From assembly GCF_900103175.1 (NCBI RefSeq), contig NZ_FNLF01000002.1, positions 3,982,136 through 4,046,135 on the forward strand: a DNA stretch of 64,000 bases, given 5' to 3'. The notes under the pieces were generated by a model. It had not been told where the DNA came from and searched no databases. It saw only the letters and a list, made by a program, of their open reading frames with translations. The position numbers and the translations under genes are program-made. Within the stretch, counting starts at the first letter, position 1. Every line of letters begins with the position of its first letter. Below are positions 19,813 to 27,575 of this stretch, in pieces. Source of the stretch: Tsukamurella pulmonis. Lineage in GTDB: Bacteria > Actinomycetota > Actinomycetes > Mycobacteriales > Mycobacteriaceae.

Positions 19813-20571
19813 GTGGGCGCTACAGCTGCGACGCTCTGGTTCATCGACGTAGCCGAGCCGAAGGGCATCTTGGCGATCGTCGGGCGTCCCGACGAGGCCG
19901 CGTCCCGGGCGATCGCCGAGCAGGTGCTCGGCGGGCCGGTGATGGGCCGGCCGGAATCCCTCGCGCGGGCCGCCGATCCCCTGCCCGGGCACGTCTACGT
20001 GGCCGCGTGGGGCGGACTCACGGTGGTCACCCACGAGGGGCTGCGCGTGGACCGGCCCGCAGAACTCGACGAATCCTGGTGGAACCTGGTGCCCGCGCAC
20101 CGCTCGTTCCTGCTGGTCGCGGCGCCCGAGCGCGCCGTCGGCGGGTTCGCGCTGCGCACCGACGGTGCGCCCAAGCGCTCGTTCGCCGCGCACCCCGTCG
20201 ACATCCTCGAGGACGAGGGCCTGCCCGAGCTGTTCGAGGGGCCGTTCTGGGCCGGTCAGCATCCGCTGACCTACGCCGAGGGCGTCACCCCCGATCCGCG
20301 GGCGCTGCCCTTCCATCCGATGGAGTTCGCGGAGCAGGCCAACCGCGAGATCCTCGGCTTCCGGTTCACGCACCCCCTCGCGCCGACGGACCTCGATCCC
20401 GCGCGGATCCAGGTCATCGACTTCGTGCCCGCCTCCGGCGCTCCCGAGCAGGCCCCGCAGCAGGCCCAGGCTCAGGCGCCCGGTCCCGACGGTGCGCCGC
20501 AACCTCCCGTCGAGCAGCCCGAGCAGGGCTACGAGGACCGCGGCAAGGTCCGCAGCTTCTTCGGTTTCTGA
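19813..20571 (+). CDS. DUF6928-like protein
   Basis: A 252-residue soluble protein. The N-terminus MGATAATLWF and the later LFEGPFWAGQHPLT, LPFHPMEFAEQA and ILGFRFT segments match what I recall of the actinobacterial DUF6928 family (typically MGAK... and ...WAGEHPV...PLPFHPL...LFGF). The function is unknown. The last 50 residues are rich in Gln and Pro (APEQAPQQAQAQAP) and look disordered, with a basic KVRSFFGF end. GTG 19813 starts 4 bases after sepH, so the two are probably one operon. It interrupts the sepH-DUF2537 neighbourship seen in M. tuberculosis. Confidence 0.75.
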   Translation: MGATAATLWFIDVAEPKGILAIVGRPDEAASRAIAEQVLGGPVMGRPESLARAADPLPGHVYVAAWGGLTVVTHEGLRVDRPAELDESWWNLVPAHRSFLLVAAPERAVGGFALRTDGAPKRSFAAHPVDILEDEGLPELFEGPFWAGQHPLTYAEGVTPDPRALPFHPMEFAEQANREILGFRFTHPLAPTDLDPARIQVIDFVPASGAPEQAPQQAQAQAPGPDGAPQPPVEQPEQGYEDRGKVRSFFGF

Positions 20572-20585
20572 CGCACGGCCGGACC

Positions 20586-21239
20586 ATGCCTCACCCGCTG
20601 ACACCGCCGTTCACGTCCGCGGGCGATGCCGCCCGGTTCGCGCAGGTGCTCAGTCTGTACCTCTACGAGCTCGATCCCACACCCGCCGTCGACTCGGCGG
20701 CCCGCTTCCTCCTGCTCGGTGTCATCGACCAGCACAAGCCCGAATCCCAGCACTGGTACGAGCGATCCGCGGTGGCCTCGGTGCGGTGCGCGCAGTGCGC
20801 CGATCCGTACCCCTGCCCGACGGTGCTGCGCGTGGCCCTGCTCGCCCGGTTCCCGATGGGCTGGCGGCCGGAAGAACTGGCTGCCGAAATGCGCCGCGCT
20901 TCGGTGGGCTTGAACCCTGAGTACTCGGAGGTCGAGGCAGGCCGCATCTTGATCGACCTCAGCGACGGCATCGAGGAGTGGCGGAGGGACCAGGGCGGCC
21001 AATGGACCTTCAAATACGTCGGCAAGGCGGGCCAGTGGACCAGGATCGAAGGCGACGACGCGCGAATGATCGAGGTACTACTCGACACCATCACAAGTCG
21101 GACCGGGCCGTTCGGCCGCCGGGTCGACGAGTCCGACCTCACTCTCGCCCGCGCGGGCCTTCCCCACGGACAGGGCTGGTGGGCCGCCCATTCGGCGCTC
21201 CCCTACATCGCTGACAAGAGCAATCCCATCGTCCGGTGA
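20586..21239 (+). CDS. Hypothetical protein with a Cys-rich motif
   Basis: A 217-residue protein of unknown function, not recognised. A compact cysteine motif VRCAQCADPYPCPT (about 62-75) has the C-x2-C-x5-C spacing often seen in short actinobacterial proteins of unknown role. The rest is mixed alpha/beta without signal or membrane helices. Codon use becomes less extreme after about residue 100. ATG 20586 lies 14 bases after the DUF6928 stop, so it may end the sepH operon. A strong hairpin at 21305-21342 follows. Confidence 0.75.
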   Translation: MPHPLTPPFTSAGDAARFAQVLSLYLYELDPTPAVDSAARFLLLGVIDQHKPESQHWYERSAVASVRCAQCADPYPCPTVLRVALLARFPMGWRPEELAAEMRRASVGLNPEYSEVEAGRILIDLSDGIEEWRRDQGGQWTFKYVGKAGQWTRIEGDDARMIEVLLDTITSRTGPFGRRVDESDLTLARAGLPHGQGWWAAHSALPYIADKSNPIVR

Positions 21240-21304
21240 TCGCCACTCCCACGGACGCGGCCGAGCACGGTGGATCCACGGCTCACCTCGGTCCGCACCC
21301 GAAA

Positions 21305-21342
21305 CGCGCGGGCGCACCCGTCATGCCGGGTGCGCCCGCGCG
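21305..21342 (+). terminator. Perfect 16-bp hairpin terminator
   Basis: CGCGCGGGCGCACCCG (21305-21320) and CGGGTGCGCCCGCGCG (21327-21342) pair perfectly around TCATGC. There is no U tract on either side. It lies 65 bases after the Cys-motif gene and probably ends the sepH operon. Confidence 0.75.
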
Positions 21343-21361
21343 AAACGGGTGCGACCGTGGG

Positions 21362-21411
21362 TATGCGCGCGACGCATGGCTGTTCCGCGCGACTACGACT
21401 CCCCGCGTGCC
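21362..21411. repeat. Diverged direct repeat, copy 1
   Basis: About 50 bases starting TATGCGCGCGACGCATGGCT resemble copy 2 at 22558-22607 at roughly 80% by eye, including the identical blocks GCTGTTC and GCGCGACTAC. On the minus strand both read ...AAARGE-S/Q-stop, the last codons of the MFS gene at 22589. Copy 1 therefore looks like a duplicated 3' gene end. The copies bracket two small membrane-protein genes. Confidence 0.6.
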
Positions 21412-21480
21412 GCAGCCTCCGCGCCGGCAGGTGCCCCGTGGACCGCGCACCGGCTTCTCGCCGGCGCACCGGCACTTCGT

Positions 21481-21921
21481 TCACCCGGCGAGTGCTTTGT
21501 CGGCGTTCGATACGCCGACGAGGAGTGCGACCTCTCGATTGCCGAGCTCGACGGGGTCCCGGAAGTAGGAGATCGTGCGATAGACGACGTCACTCACTCC
21601 GTCGACCCGGATCTCGTCACGCAGCAGAAAGTGATCGTCGGTCGCGGCGCGGCCGAGCGCTTCAGGCGCCATCCTGCTCGCAGGGATGCGTGCGAAGTAG
21701 CGGTACGTCTGACCATCGGGCGCCGCGTTCGACTCCAACCACGCGATATCACCGGGCTTCACGTAGTCCGACAGCCCGGACCACTCGACCGCGGAGCGTT
21801 TGTCGGCCTCGGACCACGCCGCACGAGCCCCCAGAACGGCGACGACGATCACCGCGATCGCGGCCGCAGCGACGACGTACCTCCGCCGTCGTCGCGGCAT
21901 TGAACCGAATGCAGTCCACAT
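21481..21921 (-). CDS. Single-pass membrane protein, unknown function
   Basis: A 146-residue protein. A basic start (SMPRRRRRY) and one helix (about 15-33, YVVAAAAIAVIVVAVLGARA) predict an N-in signal anchor, with about 110 residues outside. The outer part contains WSGLSDYVKPGDIAWLESNA and RTISYFRDPVELGNREVAL; no family is recognised. It begins 11 bases after the stop of a second single-pass protein on the same strand, so the two are probably a two-gene operon. Both are inside the segment bounded by the direct repeats. Confidence 0.7.
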   Translation of the reverse strand: MWTAFGSMPRRRRRYVVAAAAIAVIVVAVLGARAAWSEADKRSAVEWSGLSDYVKPGDIAWLESNAAPDGQTYRYFARIPASRMAPEALGRAATDDHFLLRDEIRVDGVSDVVYRTISYFRDPVELGNREVALLVGVSNADKALAG

Positions 21922-21932
21922 GTCTGTCCGCC

Positions 21933-22466
21933 CTATTCGTTGTTCACGTAGACCGCCAGGTACGACGGTCGGCAGTTCGCGAGGTTCTCGAGCCTCCCAT
22001 TGAGGGGCCGGGACCGACTGAGCGCCTGTTCGCGGACATCGGCGGTGTAATCCTCAGGCGTGCTGACCGCGAGGTAGAGCGTCGGCCCCGGTTTCGTGTA
22101 CTGATCCAGGCACGCTGCCGTGACGATCATCGGCCCCAGGACACGATCCGAAACAGGGTCTCCGGTCGGGTCGGGGATCAGGAATCCGCGGACCGCGGCG
22201 ATGCCGACGGCGTTCCCGCGCGAGTCGATCTTCAGGTCCGTCTTCGCCTGGTCGACGGTGCCGCCCCGCAGGCCGTCGATACTCACCAGATGCAGCCCGT
22301 TCCGAGGACTCTCCCGCTCGATCTGCTCGGCCCGGTCGGCCGCGCGCGCACGATTCGCGTCCGCTATCGATCGGGCCGTCGTCAGGCCGAGCAGCACCGC
22401 GAGCACGACGCAGGCCACTGCGAGAATCCACTCGAGTCGACTCCGTCGTCGAAGCCACCCCGCCAT
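21933..22466 (-). CDS. Single-pass membrane protein, unknown function
   Basis: About 177 residues from the ATG at 22466; an in-frame ATG at 22529 would add 21 residues. I prefer 22466 because GGGGG precedes it, and the 22467-22530 stretch is AT-rich and palindromic like a promoter. A basic start (GWLRRRSRLEW) and one helix (about 14-32, ILAVACVVLAVLLGL) precede an outer domain with LHLVSIDGLRGGTVDQ, GFLIPDPTGDPVSDRV, two Cys (TAACLDQ, LANCRPS) and the end YLAVYVNNE. No family is recognised. It is the first gene of a likely two-gene operon. Confidence 0.65.
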   Translation of the reverse strand: MAGWLRRRSRLEWILAVACVVLAVLLGLTTARSIADANRARAADRAEQIERESPRNGLHLVSIDGLRGGTVDQAKTDLKIDSRGNAVGIAAVRGFLIPDPTGDPVSDRVLGPMIVTAACLDQYTKPGPTLYLAVSTPEDYTADVREQALSRSRPLNGRLENLANCRPSYLAVYVNNE

Positions 22467-22501
22467 CGCGCCCCCGATCACCACCGAATACAGCAAATCA
22501 A

Positions 22502-22514
22502 ATCTATGATAGAT
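22502..22514. promoter_or_regulatory. AT-rich palindrome before the membrane-protein pair
   Basis: ATCTATGATAGAT is a perfect 13-bp palindrome in an AT-rich patch that is unlike its surroundings. It lies 36 bases upstream of ATG 22466 and is a candidate operator or promoter element for the two membrane-protein genes. Confidence 0.4.
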
Positions 22515-22557
22515 ACCTGACGTATTCATGGCTATGACGAAGTGGCCGTCCAGGCGT

Positions 22558-22607
22558 TATGCGCGGAACGCATCGCTGTTCTGCGCGACTACTGCTCTCC
22601 GCGCGCC
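22558..22607. repeat. Diverged direct repeat, copy 2
   Basis: It starts TATGCGCGGAACGCATCGCT and continues CTGCGCGACTACTGCTCTCC. It covers the stop codon and last codons of the MFS gene (stop at 22589-22591) and about 30 bases downstream of it. See copy 1 at 21362-21411. Confidence 0.6.
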
Positions 22608-23878
22608 GCCGCTCCGCCCGCAGCACCAGCCGGGGCGGCCGCGCCGCGCGCACCGTCATCGCGCACCGCGGTCATGGCGGAGGACCGCCGCAGCGCGTAC
22701 AGACCGCACAGACCGCAGGTGAGCGCGGAGACCGTCCCGCCCACCAGCAGCGGCGCGGCGGGGGTGGTGACGTCGGCGATGGCGCCGAGCAGCGGGGCGC
22801 CGAGCGGCGTGCCGCCGAGGAAGGCCAGCATGTAGATGCCCATCACGCGGCCGCGGAACTCGGGATCGACGGAGAGCTGCACGATGCTCATCGCTGACGT
22901 CGTGAAGGACATCTGCAGCAGCCCGACGAACACCAGCAGCACCGCGACGAGCCAGAACCACGGCGCCAGCCCCGCCAGGATCGACGCCACGCCGAAGGCG
23001 AAGCCGCCCACCAGCGCCGTCCGCAGCGCGGCCCTGCCCGTGCGCTTCGCCGCGATCAGTGCACCGCTCAGGGTGCCGATGGCGAGCATCGTCGAGAGCA
23101 TGCCGTAGGCATCGGCGCCGAGTCCGAATCCCTGGCGCGCCAACAGCGAAAGCGCCAACGGGAAGTTGATGCCGAAGGTGGAGACGAAGAACACCGCGAC
23201 GATCACCAGCAGCAGTTCGCGCCGCCGGCGGATGTAGGCGAAGCCGGCCCGCAACTGCCCGCGGGCCCGCGGCACCGGCGGCGAGGGGAACAGCTCCGCG
23301 GGACGCATCGCGAGCAGCGCCGCGACGATCGCGCCGGTGAGCACCGCGTTGACCGCGAACACCCAACCGGTGCCCACCCCGGCGATCAGCAGCCCGGCGA
23401 TCGCGGGCCCCACGATACGAGCGGCGTTGAACACCATGGAGTTCAGGCCGATGGCGTTGGGCAGCAGCTCCGGCCCCACCATCTCGATGGTGAAGGCCTG
23501 CCGGAACGGCCCGGACACCGCGGTCACGCAGCCGAAGACGAAGGCGAGCACGAAGACGTGCCACAGCGCGACGACGCCCGTCAGTGTCAGCACGGCCAGC
23601 GCCGCCGCGCACAACGCGGCGCCGGTCTGGGTGAGCATGAGCACCCGCCGCTTGTCGTAGCGGTCCGCGAGCAGTCCCGCCCAGGCGGAGAGGAACAGGG
23701 TGGGGCCGAACTGCAGGGCCATCACGACGCCGAGCACCCAGCCGCGGCCGTGCGCCAGTTCCAGCACCAGCCAGTCCTCGGCGACGCGCTGCATCCACGT
23801 GCCGATCAGGCTGACCGACTGCCCGCCGGCCCAGAGCCGGTAGTTCCTCGTCCGCAGGGAAACGAAGACGCTCGGCAT
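22589..23878 (-). CDS. MFS transporter (EntS/MFS_3 type)
   Basis: A 429-residue exporter-like protein with about twelve helices. The N-terminus SLRTRNYRLWAGGQSVSLIG and WMQRVAEDWLVLEL are typical of MFS_3 proteins; GLLADRYDKRRVLM (about 67-80) is the loop 2-3 motif. The last 30 residues are a hydrophilic Ala/Gly-rich tail (PAGAAGGAAARGEQ). ATG 23878 has a -10 TACTAT (23886-23891, minus strand) 7 bases upstream, suggesting a leaderless mRNA. The substrate is unknown. Its 3' end is one copy of the repeat found again at 21362. Confidence 0.9.
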   Translation of the reverse strand: MPSVFVSLRTRNYRLWAGGQSVSLIGTWMQRVAEDWLVLELAHGRGWVLGVVMALQFGPTLFLSAWAGLLADRYDKRRVLMLTQTGAALCAAALAVLTLTGVVALWHVFVLAFVFGCVTAVSGPFRQAFTIEMVGPELLPNAIGLNSMVFNAARIVGPAIAGLLIAGVGTGWVFAVNAVLTGAIVAALLAMRPAELFPSPPVPRARGQLRAGFAYIRRRRELLLVIVAVFFVSTFGINFPLALSLLARQGFGLGADAYGMLSTMLAIGTLSGALIAAKRTGRAALRTALVGGFAFGVASILAGLAPWFWLVAVLLVFVGLLQMSFTTSAMSIVQLSVDPEFRGRVMGIYMLAFLGGTPLGAPLLGAIADVTTPAAPLLVGGTVSALTCGLCGLYALRRSSAMTAVRDDGARGAAAPAGAAGGAAARGEQ

Positions 23879-23914
23879 CCTTCAGATAGTAGTCCTAAGC
23901 TTTCCGCCGGGGTT

Positions 23915-24196
23915 TCAGACGAGCCCGCTCGACAGCGCCGCGACGGCCGCGAGCCAGGCGATCCCGACGGCCCCGGCGAAGCCGGCGCAGAACCACCGCG
24001 TCACCGGTCGGCGACGGTACGCCGTCAGCACCGGTACGGCCCCCGCGGTACCCAGCGCCAGCAGGAACAGACCCAGCCACCGGTTGACCGACATGACCGC
24101 TACGAACAGCCCCGCGAGCACCGCGCCGGCGATCAGCGCCACGAGCACCGCCACCGCGGTCCCGGTGATCGCGGGCGTGTAGCGCGGCGCGCTCAT
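23915..24196 (-). CDS. DUF2537 membrane protein (Rv0882-like)
   Basis: A 93-residue integral membrane protein with about three helices (AVAVLVALIAGAVLAGLFVA, LGLFLLALGTAGAVPVL, FAGAVGIAWLAAVAAL). The length and position next to the SpoU methylase match M. tuberculosis Rv0882. The ATG overlaps the methylase stop by 4 bases (ATGA), so the two are translationally coupled. The function is unknown. Confidence 0.85.
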   Translation of the reverse strand: MSAPRYTPAITGTAVAVLVALIAGAVLAGLFVAVMSVNRWLGLFLLALGTAGAVPVLTAYRRRPVTRWFCAGFAGAVGIAWLAAVAALSSGLV

Positions 24197-24999
24197 GTGC
24201 GGGCGCGCTCGTAGAGCGCCAGCGCCGCGGCGGTCGCGACGTTGAGCGAGTCGGTCCCGCGCGACATCGGGATCCGCGCCCGAGCGTCGGCGGCGGCCAT
24301 CGTCTCGGGCGCGAGCCCCGGCCCCTCGGCGCCCACCAGGTAGGCGACCCGTTCCGGCCCGCCCGCGACGGCCTCCGCCACCGTCGACTCCCCCGACGGG
24401 GTCAGCGCGACCGTCCGGAATCCGTGCTCCGCCAGCGCGCCCAGCCCCGATGCGGGCCAGTCCGCGGCCGGCAGGTGCGCGAAGGGCACCAGCAGCACGT
24501 GCCCCATCGAGACCCGCACCGCGCGCCGGTAGAGCGGATCGGAGCAGCGCGGGCCGAAGAGCACGGCGTCGGCGCTCAGGCCGGCGCCGTTGCGGAAGAT
24601 CGAGCCGAGGTTCTCGTGGTCGTTGACGCCCTCGAGCACGACGACGGTGCGCGCACCGTCGAGCAGGTCCCCCACCGCGAGCGGCTCCGGCCGGCGCGCC
24701 GCCGCGAGCACACCGCGGTTGAGGTGGAAGCCGACCACCTCCGCCATCAGCTCCGCGGTCACCAGGTACCGCGGCACGTCGGGCGCGAGGCCGTCGAGCC
24801 GCGCCAGCTTGGACTCGACGCCCATGATCGCGTGCGGGACGAACCGCGAGGCGAGCATCCGCTCCACCACGGGCACGCCCTCGGCGAGGACCACGCCGCG
24901 CGCGAGATCGGGCCGCTTGTCGGCGGCCGAGAGGTCGCGGAAGTCGCTGAGCCGCGGGTCATCCGCGTCGCGAATCGGATAAATCGGTTGCGCCGCCAC
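24193..24999 (-). CDS. SpoU/TrmH-family RNA 2'-O-methyltransferase
   Basis: A 268-residue SPOUT enzyme that would methylate a ribose in rRNA or tRNA using S-adenosylmethionine. The N-terminal RNA-binding domain is about 1-110. The catalytic knot carries the three SpoU motifs: LEGVNDHENLGSIFRNG (about 125-141), LVGAEGPGLAPE (about 222-233) and MSRGTDSLNVATAAALALYE (about 245-264). M. tuberculosis has it at the same place (Rv0881). GTG 24999 has a -10 TAGGCT (25006-25011, minus strand) 6 bases upstream; the GGAGGT between them touches the start codon and is too close to act as a Shine-Dalgarno. Confidence 0.94.
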   Translation of the reverse strand: MAAQPIYPIRDADDPRLSDFRDLSAADKRPDLARGVVLAEGVPVVERMLASRFVPHAIMGVESKLARLDGLAPDVPRYLVTAELMAEVVGFHLNRGVLAAARRPEPLAVGDLLDGARTVVVLEGVNDHENLGSIFRNGAGLSADAVLFGPRCSDPLYRRAVRVSMGHVLLVPFAHLPAADWPASGLGALAEHGFRTVALTPSGESTVAEAVAGGPERVAYLVGAEGPGLAPETMAAADARARIPMSRGTDSLNVATAAALALYERART

Positions 25000-25023
25000 A
25001 CCTCCAGCCTAATATCGAATCAC
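25000..25023. promoter_or_regulatory. 24-bp divergent promoter with overlapping -10 boxes
   Basis: TAGGCT on the minus strand (25006-25011) lies 6 bases before the methylase GTG. TAATAT on the plus strand (25010-25015) lies 8 bases before the acetyltransferase GTG. They share bases 25010-25011, the same layout as at 122-144. Confidence 0.55.
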
Positions 25024-26175
25024 GTGATCGAGATCCGTACCGCCACCGAGTCCGACTGGCCGGAGATGTTCGCGCAGGACGTGCGCGCCTTCGGCTCCCC
25101 CTTCGAAGCCGAGGCGCAGCCGCTGATCCGGCGCACCCTCGACCTGGATCGGTTCGTCGTCGCGCGCGATGTCACCGACGGCACCCTCGTCGGCGTGGCG
25201 GGGTCCTTCGCCCTCACCCTGACGGTGCCCGGCGGCGCCCGGCTCGACGCCCCGGGCGTCACGTGGGTCTCGGTGGCGCCCAGCCACCGGCGGCTCGGCG
25301 TGCTGCGGAAGATGTTGGACGAGTTACACTCCCGCTACCGGGCCGAGGGCGCCGCGGTGTCGATCCTCACCGCCAGCGAGGGCACCATCTACGAGCGATT
25401 CGGCTACGGCGTCGCGACGTCCATCGACGAGGTGACCATCGCCCGCCGCACGGCGCGCCTGCGCTCCCCGCTGCCCGGCCCGCTGCGCACCCGCGCCGTC
25501 GAGGGTGCTGCGGCCAAGGAGGCCGTGGAGGACCTGTACCGCCGGTGGCACGCCGCCACTCCGGGATCGGCCTCGGCGGAGCAGTTCTGGGAGCTCTTCC
25601 ACGCCGACCCCGAGTGGGCCCGCTGGGGCGGCTCGGCGCGGCGGTACCTGCTGCACCCCGACGGTTATGTGACCTACCGGGTGGACGAGAAGGACCGCGC
25701 CCAGCTCGACGACGTCAAGGCCCTCACCGACGAGGCCGCCGCCGACCTGTGGCAGGCGGTGCTCGGGCTCGACATCTTCGACGAGGTCACGGCGGACCTG
25801 CCGTCCGATCATCCGCTGCGCGCGATGCTGATCGACCCGCGCTCGGTGAAGGTCACCGACCGCAAGGACCGGCTGTGGCTGAAGTTCCTCGACGTGCCGG
25901 CGGCGCTGGAGGCGCGCACCTACGAGCAGGACGGCGATCTGGTCCTCGGCGTGGACGGCCGGGCCTACCGGCTCACCGTCGTCGACGGTGCCGCGCGCTG
26001 CCGGGAGACGGACGAGGCACCGTCGGTCAGCATGACGGGGCCCACGCTCGCGGGCCTGTACCTCGGCGCGGACTCGCCGTTCACGCTGGCCGCCGCGGGA
26101 CGGTTCGCCGGAGAAAGCACACCGTTGCGGATTTTCGCGACGGCGCGGCAACCGGAACTGGGAACCGCGTTCTAA
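25024..26175 (+). CDS. Eis-family GNAT N-acetyltransferase
   Basis: A 383-residue protein with the Eis architecture: an N-terminal GNAT domain (acetyl-CoA loop VSVAPSHRRLGVLRKML, about 81-97), a second degenerate GNAT domain, and a C-terminal SCP2-like domain (from about 275, LMIDPRSVKVTD-like segment). Mycobacterial Eis acetylates several amines of aminoglycosides and a host protein; the role of environmental homologs is less clear. The ending in GTAF with a free C-terminus matches the family, whose terminal carboxylate is catalytic. GTG 25024 was chosen for the IEIRTATESDWPEM start. A strong hairpin lies downstream. Confidence 0.9.
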   Translation: MIEIRTATESDWPEMFAQDVRAFGSPFEAEAQPLIRRTLDLDRFVVARDVTDGTLVGVAGSFALTLTVPGGARLDAPGVTWVSVAPSHRRLGVLRKMLDELHSRYRAEGAAVSILTASEGTIYERFGYGVATSIDEVTIARRTARLRSPLPGPLRTRAVEGAAAKEAVEDLYRRWHAATPGSASAEQFWELFHADPEWARWGGSARRYLLHPDGYVTYRVDEKDRAQLDDVKALTDEAAADLWQAVLGLDIFDEVTADLPSDHPLRAMLIDPRSVKVTDRKDRLWLKFLDVPAALEARTYEQDGDLVLGVDGRAYRLTVVDGAARCRETDEAPSVSMTGPTLAGLYLGADSPFTLAAAGRFAGESTPLRIFATARQPELGTAF

Positions 26176-26223
26176 ACCGCCCGTGGGATTCGTCCCACGA
26201 ATAGGTAATAGCCGAAGAAAAAG

Positions 26224-26261
26224 GAACGGCCCTATCGGAAATCAATCCGATAGGGCCGTTC
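26224..26261. terminator. Perfect 16-bp bidirectional hairpin terminator
   Basis: GAACGGCCCTATCGGA (26224-26239) and TCCGATAGGGCCGTTC (26246-26261) pair perfectly around AATCAA. Read toward the minus strand the stem is followed by CCTTTTTCTT, a true U tract, so it ends the MarR gene; it can also end the Eis gene from the other side. Confidence 0.9.
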
Positions 26262-26277
26262 GATGATCAATCGCCGA

Positions 26278-26718
26278 TCAGGCTTGCTTCTCCTCCGCGG
26301 CGATCAGCCCGTTGAGAATGCCGACGGCGTCGCCGAGCGTGGCGCGCTGCTCCGCGGTGAGCTCGCCGAGCTTGCCGCGCAGCCACGCCTCGCGCGCTGC
26401 GGCCTCACCGGTGATGACCTGTTCGCCCTGCTCCGAGAGGCTGACGATGACCTGGCGGCCGTCGGTGGGGTGCGGCGCGCGCCGCACCAGGCCGAGGTCC
26501 GCGAGGGAGGCGATCACCCTCGTCATCGACGGCGGTTGCACGCGCTCGCGCGCCGCGAGTTGCCCCGGGGTGAGCGGCCCGTCGTTGGCGAGCGCATTGA
26601 GCGCGGACAGCTGCGTCAGAGAGACGAGCGAATCACGCCGCCGGCCGCGCAAGTGGCGGGCGAACCGCACAGTGGCCAACGCGAGTTCTCCCGCCAGCCG
26701 TTCGTCATTGTCAGTCAC
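26278..26718 (-). CDS. MarR-family transcriptional regulator (Rv0880-like)
   Basis: A 146-residue winged-helix dimer protein. The DNA-binding region contains LSALNALANDGPLTPGQLAA (about 38-57) and MTRVIASLADLGLVRRAPHP, TDGRQVIVSL (wing, about 68-97). Length and position match M. tuberculosis Rv0880. GTG 26718 has a -10 TAGTCT 6 bases upstream, so it is probably leaderless. The ligand and targets are not known; the divergent DUF2530 gene is the nearest candidate target. Confidence 0.94.
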   Translation of the reverse strand: MTDNDERLAGELALATVRFARHLRGRRRDSLVSLTQLSALNALANDGPLTPGQLAARERVQPPSMTRVIASLADLGLVRRAPHPTDGRQVIVSLSEQGEQVITGEAAAREAWLRGKLGELTAEQRATLGDAVGILNGLIAAEEKQA

Positions 26719-26773
26719 GGCGTTAGACTACATCCGTCAGATTGATTTCCGCGCATGAACCCCGGGAGAACGC

Positions 26774-27043
26774 GTGAGCCTTCAAGCGAACGAGCCCGAA
26801 CCCGCGGTCACGGCGCCCCCGCTGCCGCGCGCGCTGACCGAGGCCCGGCCGGTCGTCCTCGTCGGAACGGCCTTGTTCGCAGCGTTCTTCGTCATCACGT
26901 TCCTCGCGCGGGAGACCTTCGGCCAGGCATGGGTCGTCTGCGCCTGCGGCGTGGGTGTCGGCGTGCTCGGCGCCACCGTCCTCACCCTGCAGCGGCGGGC
27001 GGCCCTGCGCGGGGATCGGGGAGCGCAGCGCGGCCTCGTCTGA
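26774..27043 (+). CDS. DUF2530 membrane protein (Rv0879c-like)
   Basis: An 89-residue protein with two membrane helices (about 30-50, VVLVGTALFAAFFVITFLA; about 55-75, WVVCACGVGVGVLGATVL). Length, position next to MarR and opposite orientation match M. tuberculosis Rv0879c, a DUF2530 protein. GTG 26774 is preceded by GGGAGA. Its last 62 bases overlap the end of the convergent PAP2 gene, a rather long convergent overlap. Confidence 0.82.
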   Translation: MSLQANEPEPAVTAPPLPRALTEARPVVLVGTALFAAFFVITFLARETFGQAWVVCACGVGVGVLGATVLTLQRRAALRGDRGAQRGLV

Positions 27044-27575
27044 GCCGCAGCACCAGCAGCCCCAGAGCGATCACTGCGGCGCCGATCGCCCAGCCCGCCA
27101 CCACGTCGAGCATCCAGTGCGCGGCCAGGTACACCCGGCTCAGCCCGATCGCGGCCGTTCCCACCAGCGCCGCCGCGAAGGGCCACCGCCTGCCGGTGAG
27201 CGCGTGGGCGGCCACCGCGAAGGTCCCGAGCACCACCATCGAGTTCAGCGCGTGCCCCGACGGAAAACTCTCCGAGGAGATCACGACCAGCCGCGGCGGG
27301 ATCGGCGGCCGCTCGCGCCCGAAGACGTTCTTGAGCACCACCATCAGGGCCAGCCCGAAAAGCTGGGTCAGGCCGCAGTACAGCGCCCACTCCGGCTGTC
27401 GCCGGCGTAGCAGCAGGTACAGGAACCCGGCGATGCCGATCGCCCACATCGACGCGGTGTTGCCCACCGTCGTGACCACGCGCATGGCGGTGGTCAGGGC
27501 GTCCCCCCGGATGGAGAGCATCCAGTCGAGCACGCCCTCGTCGATCGGGTTGGGCCACATGTCGCCGTCGATCAC
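26982..27575 (-). CDS. PAP2-family membrane phosphatase
   Basis: A 197-residue integral membrane protein with the three-part lipid phosphatase signature: KNVFGRERP (about 93-101), PSGHALN (about 117-123) and SRVYLAAHWMLDVVAG (about 160-175). Such enzymes dephosphorylate phosphatidate or undecaprenyl/prenyl diphosphates at the membrane. About six helices are visible. GTG 27575 overlaps the upstream stop as GTGA, so translation is coupled to the GHKL-ATPase protein. An alternative start is ATG 27560. Confidence 0.92.
   Translation of the reverse strand: MIDGDMWPNPIDEGVLDWMLSIRGDALTTAMRVVTTVGNTASMWAIGIAGFLYLLLRRRQPEWALYCGLTQLFGLALMVVLKNVFGRERPPIPPRLVVISSESFPSGHALNSMVVLGTFAVAAHALTGRRWPFAAALVGTAAIGLSRVYLAAHWMLDVVAGWAIGAAVIALGLLVLRLRRGRAALPDPRAGPPAAAG

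Noticed and set aside
21364-21450. A plus-strand short leader peptide in repeat copy 1 (MRATHGCSARL) with a similar one at 22560 (MRGTHRCSARL)
   Set aside because: Both could be read as leader peptides, but no gene follows them on the plus strand, and copy 2 overlaps the MFS gene, whose minus-strand frame better explains the similarity.
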